In this document: positions 1 through 5,517 of the stretch, piece after piece
Position numbering within the stretch: position 1 is the stretch's first letter
Layout: each line of letters starts with the position of its first letter
Origin: Massilia sp.
GTDB taxonomy: Bacteria > Pseudomonadota > Gammaproteobacteria > Burkholderiales > Burkholderiaceae_D
Length of the DNA stretch: 9,462 nt
Assembly: GCA_028291845.1 (NCBI GenBank)
Contig: JAQGNM010000361.1
Location: forward strand, 1-9,462
Reading direction: 5' to 3'
The notes under the pieces: model-generated
The model's database searches: none
The model's input: the letters and a program-made list of their open reading frames with translations, nothing else
What the model was told of the DNA's origin: nothing
Made by a program: the position numbers and the translations under genes

Positions 1-205
1 CGGCAAGATCATCGGGCCGTCGTTCTCCGAGCTGCAGATTCCCGAAGTGAACGACCGCCTGCTGCAGGTGTATGTGCGCAACCGCATCGAAGGCGAAAAA
101 TTCGTCGACACCGCGCAGCGCCTCGGCGTCGCGCCGTTCAAGGAACACGTTTATGCCACCCCTATCGTGGCCGGCAACCTGGTTGGGGAAGACCACTATG
201 CTTGA
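1..205 (+). CDS. cysI: Sulfite reductase hemoprotein (CysI), 3' end only
   Basis: Only the last 67 residues are present, read from base 2 to the TGA at 203-205; the 5' part lies outside the window. The tail contains a stretch (about residues 34-51 of the fragment) reading FVDTAQRLGVAPFKEHVYA, which I recognise as the usual C-terminus of siroheme/4Fe-4S nitrite-sulfite reductases of betaproteobacteria. The family reduces sulfite to sulfide with six electrons in the cytoplasm. The siroheme and cluster cysteines are not in this fragment, so activity cannot be judged. Context supports sulfite rather than nitrite as substrate: a DUF934 gene overlaps it by 8 bp, followed by cysH, cysD, cysN and cobA. 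An assimilatory nitrite reductase is the alternative and is less likely in this setting. Confidence 0.85.
   Translation, partial: GKIIGPSFSELQIPEVNDRLLQVYVRNRIEGEKFVDTAQRLGVAPFKEHVYATPIVAGNLVGEDHYA
185..191 (+). promoter_or_regulatory. Ribosome binding site deciding the DUF934 start
   Basis: GGGGAAG lies 6 bases before the ATG at 198, inside the end of cysI. The reading frame is open further upstream, to at least base 72, but that part is in the wrong frame of cysI and encodes nothing recognisable. This site therefore fixes the start at 198. Confidence 0.7.
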
Positions 206-755
206 ATCGCACAACCAGATCATCAAGGGCCGTGAAGTCGTCGCCGACGACTGGAGCGTGCTGCGCCTGGACGAAACCGAAAGCGCCGAAAGCGCCGTCG
301 TCCCGGAAGGGAAAATCATCGTGCCGCTGGCCGTGTGGCTGGCCCAGCACGACGCGCTCGCCGCCCGCGGCGCCATCGGCGTCTGGATCGGCGCCGACGA
401 AAGCGCCGACGCCATCAAGGGCGAACTGGATCATTTCGGCGTCGTCGCCATCGACTTCCCGAAATTTACCGACGGCCGCGGCTATTCGATCGCCTACAAG
501 GTACGCAAGCGCCTCGGCTACAAGGGCGAGCTGCGCGCCATCGGCGACGTGCTGCGCGACCAGCTGTTCTCGATGCACCGCGTCGGCTTCGATGCCTACG
601 CCACGCGGGCCGACCGCAATATCGACGACGAGGTCAAGGGCCTGACCGTGTTCAGCGAGACTTACCAGGCGTCAGTCGACCAGGACCTGCCGCTGTATCG
701 CCGCCATGTGCGCGACGTGCGCGTCGAGAACACCGACGTCGGTTTTGGAATCTGA
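198..755 (+). CDS. DUF934 family protein, sulfite-reductase associated
   Basis: This 185-residue protein belongs to the DUF934 family, often annotated as an 'oxidoreductase probably involved in sulfite reduction'; its biochemical role is not known to me. The family signature is visible: FPKFTDGRGYSIAY at residues 87-100, then LRAIGDVLRDQLF at 112-124 and MHRVGFDAY at 126-134. The start at 198 is chosen for its Shine-Dalgarno site and because it removes an unrecognisable N-terminal extension. The ATG overlaps the cysI stop by 8 bp, suggesting translational coupling and a matched amount of the two proteins. The protein has no cysteine, so it cannot carry an Fe-S cluster on its own. A role as assembly, electron-delivery adaptor or stability factor for CysI is inference from position. 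No signal peptide or membrane segment is seen, so it is probably cytoplasmic. Confidence 0.88.
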   Translation: MLESHNQIIKGREVVADDWSVLRLDETESAESAVVPEGKIIVPLAVWLAQHDALAARGAIGVWIGADESADAIKGELDHFGVVAIDFPKFTDGRGYSIAYKVRKRLGYKGELRAIGDVLRDQLFSMHRVGFDAYATRADRNIDDEVKGLTVFSETYQASVDQDLPLYRRHVRDVRVENTDVGFGI

Positions 756-759
756 GGAG
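754..759 (+). promoter_or_regulatory. Ribosome binding site for cysH, merged with the upstream stop codon
   Basis: GAGGAG sits 6 bases before the ATG at 766 and shares its first two bases with the TGA stop of the DUF934 gene (753-755). It settles the cysH start at 766, although the frame stays open upstream inside the previous gene. Confidence 0.75.
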
Positions 760-765
760 CGGCGC

Positions 766-1482
766 ATGAGTGACCTTAACTCCCTCGTCGCCGGCACCCG
801 CGCCACCCTCGAGCGCGTCGCGACCGGCTTTTCGCCGGCCGTGTTCGCGTCGAGCCTGGCCGCGGAAGACATGGTGCTGACCGACCTGATTCTCAAAGCC
901 GGCCTGCCGATCGGGATCTTCTCGCTCGACACCGGCCGCCTGCATCCGGAGACGCTGGCCGTCATCGACGCCGTCAAGGCGCACTACGGCTACGACATCG
1001 CGCTGTATCGCCCGAACCAGCAGGCGGTCGACGAGTACGTCGCCACCAACGGCCAGAACGCGTTCTACGACAGCATCGACATGCGCCGGTCGTGCTGCGG
1101 CATCCGCAAGGTCGAGCCGCTCGGCCGCGCGTTGGCCGGCAAGCGCGCCTGGGTCACCGGCCAGCGCCGCGCCCAGTCGACCACCCGCGCCGAACTGGCC
1201 GTGGAAGAAGACGACGCCGCGCACGGCATGACCAAGTTCAATCCGCTGGCCGACTGGTCGGAGCAGGATGTGTGGGACTACATCCGCGCCAACGGCGTGC
1301 CGTACAACGCGCTGCACGACCAGGGTTTTCCATCGATCGGCTGCGCCCCCTGCACCCGCGCGGTGCAGCCTGGCGAAGACGTGCGCGCCGGCCGCTGGTG
1401 GTGGGAAAACCCCGACCAGAAGGAATGCGGCCTGCACATGGTCGACGGCAAACTGATTCGCATTAAATCCGTGGCAGCGTAA
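766..1482 (+). CDS. cysH: Phosphoadenylyl/adenylyl-sulfate reductase, Fe-S type
   Basis: The 238-residue protein reduces activated sulfate to sulfite in the cytoplasm, using thioredoxin or glutaredoxin. It is a PP-loop-type fold protein with the catalytic cysteine motif KECGLH near the C-terminus (Cys221). It also carries Cys110-Cys111 (RRSCCGIRK) and Cys193-Cys196 (GCAPC), the CC...CxxC set that binds a [4Fe-4S] cluster in plant-type and most bacterial APS reductases. E. coli CysH, which uses PAPS, lacks these four cysteines. The likely substrate is therefore APS, or both APS and PAPS. The absence of an APS kinase among the neighbouring cysDN genes agrees with this. The gene lies 10 bases after the DUF934 gene and 25 bases before cysD. 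Family assignment is firm; substrate choice is inference from the cysteines and context. Confidence 0.95.
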   Translation: MSDLNSLVAGTRATLERVATGFSPAVFASSLAAEDMVLTDLILKAGLPIGIFSLDTGRLHPETLAVIDAVKAHYGYDIALYRPNQQAVDEYVATNGQNAFYDSIDMRRSCCGIRKVEPLGRALAGKRAWVTGQRRAQSTTRAELAVEEDDAAHGMTKFNPLADWSEQDVWDYIRANGVPYNALHDQGFPSIGCAPCTRAVQPGEDVRAGRWWWENPDQKECGLHMVDGKLIRIKSVAA

Positions 1483-1507
1483 GCTTCCACTCGCATCAAG
1501 GCACTCA

Positions 1508-2446
1508 ATGAATACTTTGACAGACAACTCACGCGTGCTGACCGACGTCAATGCGCGCCACCTCGACGCGCTCGAGTCCGAAGCCATCCACATCATGCGC
1601 GAAGTGGCCGCCGAATGCGCCAATCCCGCCTTGCTGTTCTCCGGCGGTAAAGATTCCGTGGTGCTGCTGCGCCTGGCCGAAAAGGCCTTCCGGCCCGGCA
1701 AATTCCCGTTTCCGCTGGTGCATATCGACACCGGTCACAACTTCCCCGAAGTGATTACCTTTCGCGATGCGCGCGTGGCCGAACTGGGCGAGCGGCTGAT
1801 CGTCGGCTCGGTCGAGGAGTCGATCAAGAAGGGCACGGTGCGCCTGCGTAACCCGGCCACCGATTCGCGCAACGCCGCGCAAGCGGTGACCTTATTGGAA
1901 ACCATCGCCGAACACGGTTTTGATGCCTGCATCGGCGGCGCCCGCCGCGACGAGGAAAAGGCGCGCGCCAAGGAACGCATCTTTTCCTTCCGCGACGAGT
2001 TCGGCCAGTGGGACCCGAAGGCACAGCGTCCGGAACTGTGGGACCTGTATAACACCCGCGTGCACCCGGGCGAGAACATGCGCGTGTTCCCGATTTCGAA
2101 CTGGACCGAGCTCGATGTGTGGCTGTACATCCAGCGCGAACAGCTCGAGCTGCCGCCGATTTATTTTGCCCACGAGCGCCAGGTCATCCCGCGCAACGGC
2201 TTATTGGTTCCTCTGACCGACCTGACGCCGCCGCGCGACGGCGAAGCGGTCGAGACGCAGGTGGTGCGCTTCCGCACGGTCGGCGACATCTCGTGCACCT
2301 GCCCGGTATCGTCCGACGCCTCGACGGTCGAGGCGATCATCGCCGAAACGGCAATCACCCAGATCACAGAACGGGGCGCGACCCGGATGGATGACCAGAC
2401 TTCCGAAGCCTCGATGGAAAAACGTAAGAAAGCAGGATACTTCTGA
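1508..2446 (+). CDS. cysD: Sulfate adenylyltransferase subunit 2
   Basis: This is the small, catalytic ATP-sulfurylase subunit, 312 residues, close to the usual 300-310. With CysN it makes adenylyl sulfate (APS) and pyrophosphate from ATP and sulfate. The PP-loop SGGKDS is at residues 45-50, followed by HIDTGHNFPE at 72-81, both diagnostic for CysD. The C-terminus ends in MEKRKKAGYF, as is usual for the family. The ATG at 1508 follows a weak AAGG at 1498-1501. Its TGA overlaps the cysN start codon by one base (TGATG), pointing to coupled translation of the two subunits of one heteromeric enzyme. Confidence 0.97.
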   Translation: MNTLTDNSRVLTDVNARHLDALESEAIHIMREVAAECANPALLFSGGKDSVVLLRLAEKAFRPGKFPFPLVHIDTGHNFPEVITFRDARVAELGERLIVGSVEESIKKGTVRLRNPATDSRNAAQAVTLLETIAEHGFDACIGGARRDEEKARAKERIFSFRDEFGQWDPKAQRPELWDLYNTRVHPGENMRVFPISNWTELDVWLYIQREQLELPPIYFAHERQVIPRNGLLVPLTDLTPPRDGEAVETQVVRFRTVGDISCTCPVSSDASTVEAIIAETAITQITERGATRMDDQTSEASMEKRKKAGYF

Positions 2447-3777
2447 TGAACGCGCGACTCGATTCAATTACCACCACCAGCGATCTGGATGATGCAACTG
2501 CGGGCCTGCTGCGCTTCATCACCGCCGGCTCCGTCGACGACGGCAAGAGCACCCTGATCGGCCGCCTGCTGTTCGACAGCAAAGGCATTTTCGCCGACCA
2601 GCTCGACGCCATGTCGCGCTCCAAGCACAAGAGAACCGTCGGCGACGCCGTCGACCTCTCGCTGCTGACCGACGGCCTCGAAGCCGAACGCGAACAGGGC
2701 ATCACCATCGATGTCGCCTACCGTTATTTCGCTACGCCGAAGCGCAAATTCATCATCGCCGATACCCCGGGCCACGAGCAGTACACCCGCAACATGGTGA
2801 CGGGCGCGTCGACGGCGGACGCGGTGATCATCCTGATCGACGTCTCCAAGGTGAAGCTGCAGGACGACGGCTCGGTGGAGCTGCTGATTCAAACCAAGCG
2901 CCACTCCACCCTGGCGCACCTGCTGCAGATCGAACACGTCATCGTCGCCGTCAACAAGATGGACCTGGTGAACTACGACCAGAAGGTCTACGACCGTATC
3001 GTCAAGGCCTACGGCGAATTCGCCGCCAGCCTGGGCCTCAAGGACGTCACGCCGATTCCGCTGTCGGCCCTGTCGGGCGACAACGTCGTCGAACCGAGCA
3101 CCAACATGCCGTGGTACGACGGTCCGACGTTGATCGCCCTGTTAGAGGCGCTGCCGGTGCAGGAAGCGTCGCATCACGCGCCGTTCCGCTTTCCGGTGCA
3201 GCTGGTGGCGCGCCACAACGGCCACGAAGCGAACGACTTCCGCGGCTACATGGGCCGCATCGAAGCGGGCAAGGTGAGCGTGGGCGACAAGCTGGTGGTG
3301 CAGCCGTCCGGCCAGACGGCCACCGTCAAGGACATCGTCACTTTCGATGGCTCGCACCAGTCGGCCGTGGTCGGCCAGTCGGTGACCCTGCTGCTGGAAG
3401 AGCACCTGGACATCTCGCGCGGCGACATGCTCAATGCCGCGCAGCAGCCGGCTACCCTGCTCAAGCAGGTCAGCGCCGATGTGTGCTGGATGGCCGACGA
3501 GCCGCTCGACCTGCGCCGCAAGTACTGGATCAAGCATGGCACCCGGCAAACGGCGGCCAGGGTGACCAAGGTCGAAAGCATCCTCGACATCAACACCCAG
3601 CAAAGGCACCCTGCCGAGGGCTTGAAACTGAACGACATCGCCCGCATCGCCGTCACCGTGCAGCAGCCGCTGGCGGCCGACGCCTACGATGCCATCCGCG
3701 CCACCGGTGCCTTCATCCTGATCGATGAAGTGACGCACCAGACGGTCGCCGCCGGCATGATCCGCCTGGACGCCTGA
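2446..3777 (+). CDS. cysN: Sulfate adenylyltransferase subunit 1 (GTPase)
   Basis: This regulatory GTPase subunit of ATP sulfurylase couples GTP hydrolysis to APS formation by CysD. It has 443 residues and elongation-factor-like architecture. Visible G motifs are GSVDDGKS at 28-35 (P-loop), DTPGH at 106-110 and NKMD at 170-173, followed by a G5-like LSALSGDNV and the beta-barrel domains 2 and 3. The protein stops after domain 3, without the C-terminal APS-kinase domain found in CysNC fusions of about 600 residues or more. Translation starts at the ATG sharing its A with the cysD stop; AGGA at 2434-2437, 8 bases upstream, serves as ribosome binding site inside the end of cysD. A 12-base gap separates it from cobA. 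Confidence 0.97.
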   Translation: MNARLDSITTTSDLDDATAGLLRFITAGSVDDGKSTLIGRLLFDSKGIFADQLDAMSRSKHKRTVGDAVDLSLLTDGLEAEREQGITIDVAYRYFATPKRKFIIADTPGHEQYTRNMVTGASTADAVIILIDVSKVKLQDDGSVELLIQTKRHSTLAHLLQIEHVIVAVNKMDLVNYDQKVYDRIVKAYGEFAASLGLKDVTPIPLSALSGDNVVEPSTNMPWYDGPTLIALLEALPVQEASHHAPFRFPVQLVARHNGHEANDFRGYMGRIEAGKVSVGDKLVVQPSGQTATVKDIVTFDGSHQSAVVGQSVTLLLEEHLDISRGDMLNAAQQPATLLKQVSADVCWMADEPLDLRRKYWIKHGTRQTAARVTKVESILDINTQQRHPAEGLKLNDIARIAVTVQQPLAADAYDAIRATGAFILIDEVTHQTVAAGMIRLDA

Positions 3778-3781
3778 GGAG
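3776..3781 (+). promoter_or_regulatory. Ribosome binding site supporting the GTG start of cobA
   Basis: GAGGAG overlaps the TGA stop of cysN (3775-3777) and lies 8 bases before a GTG at 3790. No ATG lies between the cysN stop and the conserved VYLVGAGPG motif of CobA, so this site supports GTG initiation. The TGAGGAG arrangement is the same as in front of cysH. Confidence 0.7.
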
Positions 3782-3789
3782 CCAGGTCG

Positions 3790-4527
3790 GTGACGGGCCT
3801 GGGAAAAGTCTATCTGGTGGGCGCCGGCCCCGGCGCCCAGGACCTGATCACCGTGCGCGGCGCGCGCCTGCTGGCGCAAGCCGAGGTCGTGCTGCACGAT
3901 GCCCTGGTCGCGCCCGAGATGCTCGAACTATGCCCGCGCGCCGAACTGATCGATGTCGGCAAGCGTTATGGCAAGCAATCGGCACGGCAAGATTGGATCA
4001 ACCAGCAATTAGTTGACTGCGCAAGTAAATTTGCCGTGGTGGTGCGTTTAAAGGGCGGCGACCCGATGCTGTTCGGCCGCGCCGACGAAGAGTTGCGCGC
4101 GCTGGAAGAAGCCGGCATCGCCGTGGAAATCGTTCCCGGCATCACCACCGCGCTGGCCGCCGCCGCCGCCTCGCAGAATCCTCTCACCCGCCGCGGCATT
4201 GCCCGCAGCGTGGCATTCTTTACCTCCAGCACCGCGCCCGAACACGCCGACCCGATGCCGGTCACGCCCGACGCCGACACGCTGGTGCAATACATGGGCG
4301 GCCGCGAAGCGATCGCCACCGCCAAGCGCCTGCTGGGCACGGGCCGCGCCGCCGGCACGCCGGTGGTGGTGGTGGAAAACTGCAGCCGTCTCGATCAGCG
4401 CATCATGCGCCTCGATCTGGCCGCGCTGGCCGAGGGTTTGACGGCGACGCACGGGCCGGTGCTGGTGATGATCGGCGAAGCGCTGCGGCTGCGCGAGACA
4501 CAGCGCGACGACAGCGCCGGCACGTAA
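3790..4527 (+). CDS. cobA: Uroporphyrinogen-III C-methyltransferase
   Basis: The enzyme transfers two methyl groups from S-adenosylmethionine to uroporphyrinogen III, giving precorrin-2, the branch point to siroheme and cobalamin. The 245-residue length fits a stand-alone SUMT, not the larger trifunctional CysG. Motifs are GAGPG at 11-15, RLKGGDPMLFGR at 86-97, VPGIT at 115-119 and YMGG at 168-171, all part of the SAM- and substrate-binding site of this methylase family. The start is GTG, with GAGGAG 8 bases upstream. It is last in the cys operon, 12 bases after cysN, which suggests that siroheme supply for CysI is co-regulated with sulfate reduction. Bases about 4003-4052 use AT-rich, rare codons (TTA, AGT, AAA, TTT), unlike the rest of the gene. 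The symbol sumT or cysG may be used in other annotations. Confidence 0.94.
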   Translation: MTGLGKVYLVGAGPGAQDLITVRGARLLAQAEVVLHDALVAPEMLELCPRAELIDVGKRYGKQSARQDWINQQLVDCASKFAVVVRLKGGDPMLFGRADEELRALEEAGIAVEIVPGITTALAAAAASQNPLTRRGIARSVAFFTSSTAPEHADPMPVTPDADTLVQYMGGREAIATAKRLLGTGRAAGTPVVVVENCSRLDQRIMRLDLAALAEGLTATHGPVLVMIGEALRLRETQRDDSAGT

Positions 4528-4540
4528 AACTCGAAACTCG
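4527..4540 (+). repeat. Two tandem AAACTCG heptamers after cobA
   Basis: AAACTCG occurs at 4527-4533 and again at 4534-4540, beginning on the last base of the cobA stop codon and followed by a related GAAACGCCG. It lies in the 43-bp gap between the convergent cobA and the minus-strand gene ending at 4571. No function is evident. The gap holds no convincing hairpin with a T-run, so I cannot identify a terminator there. Confidence 0.4.
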
Positions 4541-4570
4541 GAAACGCCGAACTGTCGACGCGCCGCCGGC

Positions 4571-5035
4571 TCAGGCGCCGCGTTGTCGATCGCGCTCGGC
4601 CAACTCCCACAGCAAGCCATCGGCCAGCGCGTGAATGCGCTCGCTGACGGTGGCCACCGCGGTCAGGGCGGCGGTCAGACGCGCGCTGGCGACGCCGGCG
4701 TGGCGGTCGCACTGCCAGGCGGCCGCTTCGCACTGCAGGGCCCGCATATCGGTCTTCACCACTGCCAGCATGCGACGAAAATGGGCGTCGCCGACAATCG
4801 CGGCGGCGTTGCGCCCGCTGTTCAGATCGGCGCGCACCAGGTCGATTTTCACGCCCATCGCGGTCAGGCGCCGCACCATGTTTTCCATCCGCCGCGCGCA
4901 GCTTGCTTCGGCCAACAGCGCCGGCAGCATCAGCACGCTGGCGGTGAACGGCAAGTGATGCTTGAAGCCGACCCAGGCCCGGCGCAACAGTTCGTGCACG
5001 GTGATGTAAAGCAGCTTGGAAAAATCGAGGAACAT
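4571..5035 (-). CDS. Unrecognised small helical protein
   Basis: I do not recognise this 154-residue protein. The reading frame has high G/C at third codon positions, like its neighbours, and its composition looks protein-like, so I think it is real. The N-terminus holds a hydrophobic stretch around residues 28-43 (HLPFTASVLMLPALLA) that could be one membrane segment or a buried helix. The rest looks helical and rich in Ala, Arg and Leu, with cysteines at 46, 102 and 109 and no known motif. I chose the ATG at 5035; an in-frame TTG at 5080 would add 15 residues. Neither has a good Shine-Dalgarno sequence. The ATG is preceded by a strong hairpin (5044-5079). It lies 119 bases downstream of the chelatase on the same strand, with its own possible promoter, and converges on cobA. 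Confidence 0.6.
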   Translation of the reverse strand: MFLDFSKLLYITVHELLRRAWVGFKHHLPFTASVLMLPALLAEASCARRMENMVRRLTAMGVKIDLVRADLNSGRNAAAIVGDAHFRRMLAVVKTDMRALQCEAAAWQCDRHAGVASARLTAALTAVATVSERIHALADGLLWELAERDRQRGA

Positions 5036-5043
5036 GGCCACAG

Positions 5044-5079
5044 TGAAAGAGAATGCGCGCGGGAGGCGCGGCTCTTTCA
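5044..5079. repeat. Long imperfect hairpin in the leader of the unrecognised gene
   Basis: TGAAAGAG (5044-5051) pairs perfectly with CTCTTTCA (5072-5079), and inside it CGCGC (5056-5060) pairs with GCGCG (5066-5070) around a GGGAG loop; a 4-versus-1 base internal bulge separates the two stems. It is not followed by a T-run on either strand, so it does not look like an intrinsic terminator. On the minus strand it ends 8 bases before the ATG at 5035, where the ribosome binding site would normally be. Confidence 0.55.
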
Positions 5080-5108
5080 AGTGTGGGCAGGCGTGAGTCG
5101 GCTGTCAA
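5080..5108 (-). promoter_or_regulatory. Possible promoter of the unrecognised gene
   Basis: Minus-strand TTGACA (5108-5103) matches the sigma-70 -35 consensus exactly. Seventeen bases further, CACACT (5085-5080) is a poor -10 with three of six matches. A start near 5073 would give a leader of about 38 bases containing most of the hairpin at 5044-5079. This is weak support and the match could be chance. Confidence 0.25.
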
Positions 5109-5154
5109 AGGCGCGCGTGCAAGAGTCGCATGACGCAACGCAAACAGAAGATGT

Positions 5155-5517
5155 TTATATCGCGGAGACGCAGTAATTGGTCATCGCCTCGAGCACCGCA
5201 GGATCCTCGCCCACCGCGCCAGCCACCTTGATCGCCACGCCGGGGTGATCGACGCGCAACTGCGCCACCAGCGCCGGCAGGTCGCGCAGCAGGTGGCCGC
5301 CCTGGCCCAGGAACACCGGGACGATGGATATTTCGGTACACCCCGCGCCGATCAGGCGCGCGGCTTCGGCCGGCAGGCGCGGCTCCATCAGTTCGAGAAA
5401 CGCCAGCGACACGGCCACGTCAGGCAAGCGCGCCTGGCTGGCATCGCGCAGCCGCTCGAATGGCGCGGCCCAGGAGGCGGCGCGGGCGCCGTGGGCAAAC
5501 AGGATCAAGGACTTCAT
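5155..5517 (-). CDS. cbiX: Sirohydrochlorin chelatase, short CbiX/SirB type
   Basis: This class II chelatase inserts a divalent metal into sirohydrochlorin: Fe2+ gives siroheme, Co2+ leads toward cobalamin. At 120 residues it is the short, single-domain form that works as a dimer. The family's metal-binding histidines are visible as His9 in LILFAHGAR and His75 in VFLGQGGHL. The ATG at 5517 shares one base with the lptG stop, and GAGAGG (minus strand, 5528-5523) lies 5 bases upstream, so it is translated as the last coupled gene of lptF-lptG-cbiX. Its metabolic partner is cobA on the opposite strand, about 1 kb away. The neighbouring sulfite reductase operon makes iron the likely metal, but the sequence alone does not decide between iron and cobalt. 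sirB is an equally good symbol. Confidence 0.88.
   Translation of the reverse strand: MKSLILFAHGARAASWAAPFERLRDASQARLPDVAVSLAFLELMEPRLPAEAARLIGAGCTEISIVPVFLGQGGHLLRDLPALVAQLRVDHPGVAIKVAGAVGEDPAVLEAMTNYCVSAI

Noticed and set aside
652..1731. Long minus-strand open frame opposite cysH and cysD
   Set aside because: It lies antisense to two genes with clear catalytic motifs; its product has no recognisable domain, and long shadow frames are expected in GC-rich coding DNA.
3142..3897. Minus-strand open frame across the cysN/cobA junction
   Set aside because: It is antisense to conserved genes and has no recognisable motif or ribosome binding site.
4541..4570. Weak hairpins in the cobA 3' gap as a terminator
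   Set aside because: Stems are only 4-5 bp and no T-run follows on either strand.
4583..5176. Plus-strand open frame opposite the unrecognised minus-strand gene, also a longer minus frame 4395-5138
   Set aside because: Both look like out-of-frame translations (runs of Arg, Gln, His, Ala). The minus frame ending at 4571 has the more protein-like composition, though I cannot prove it is expressed.
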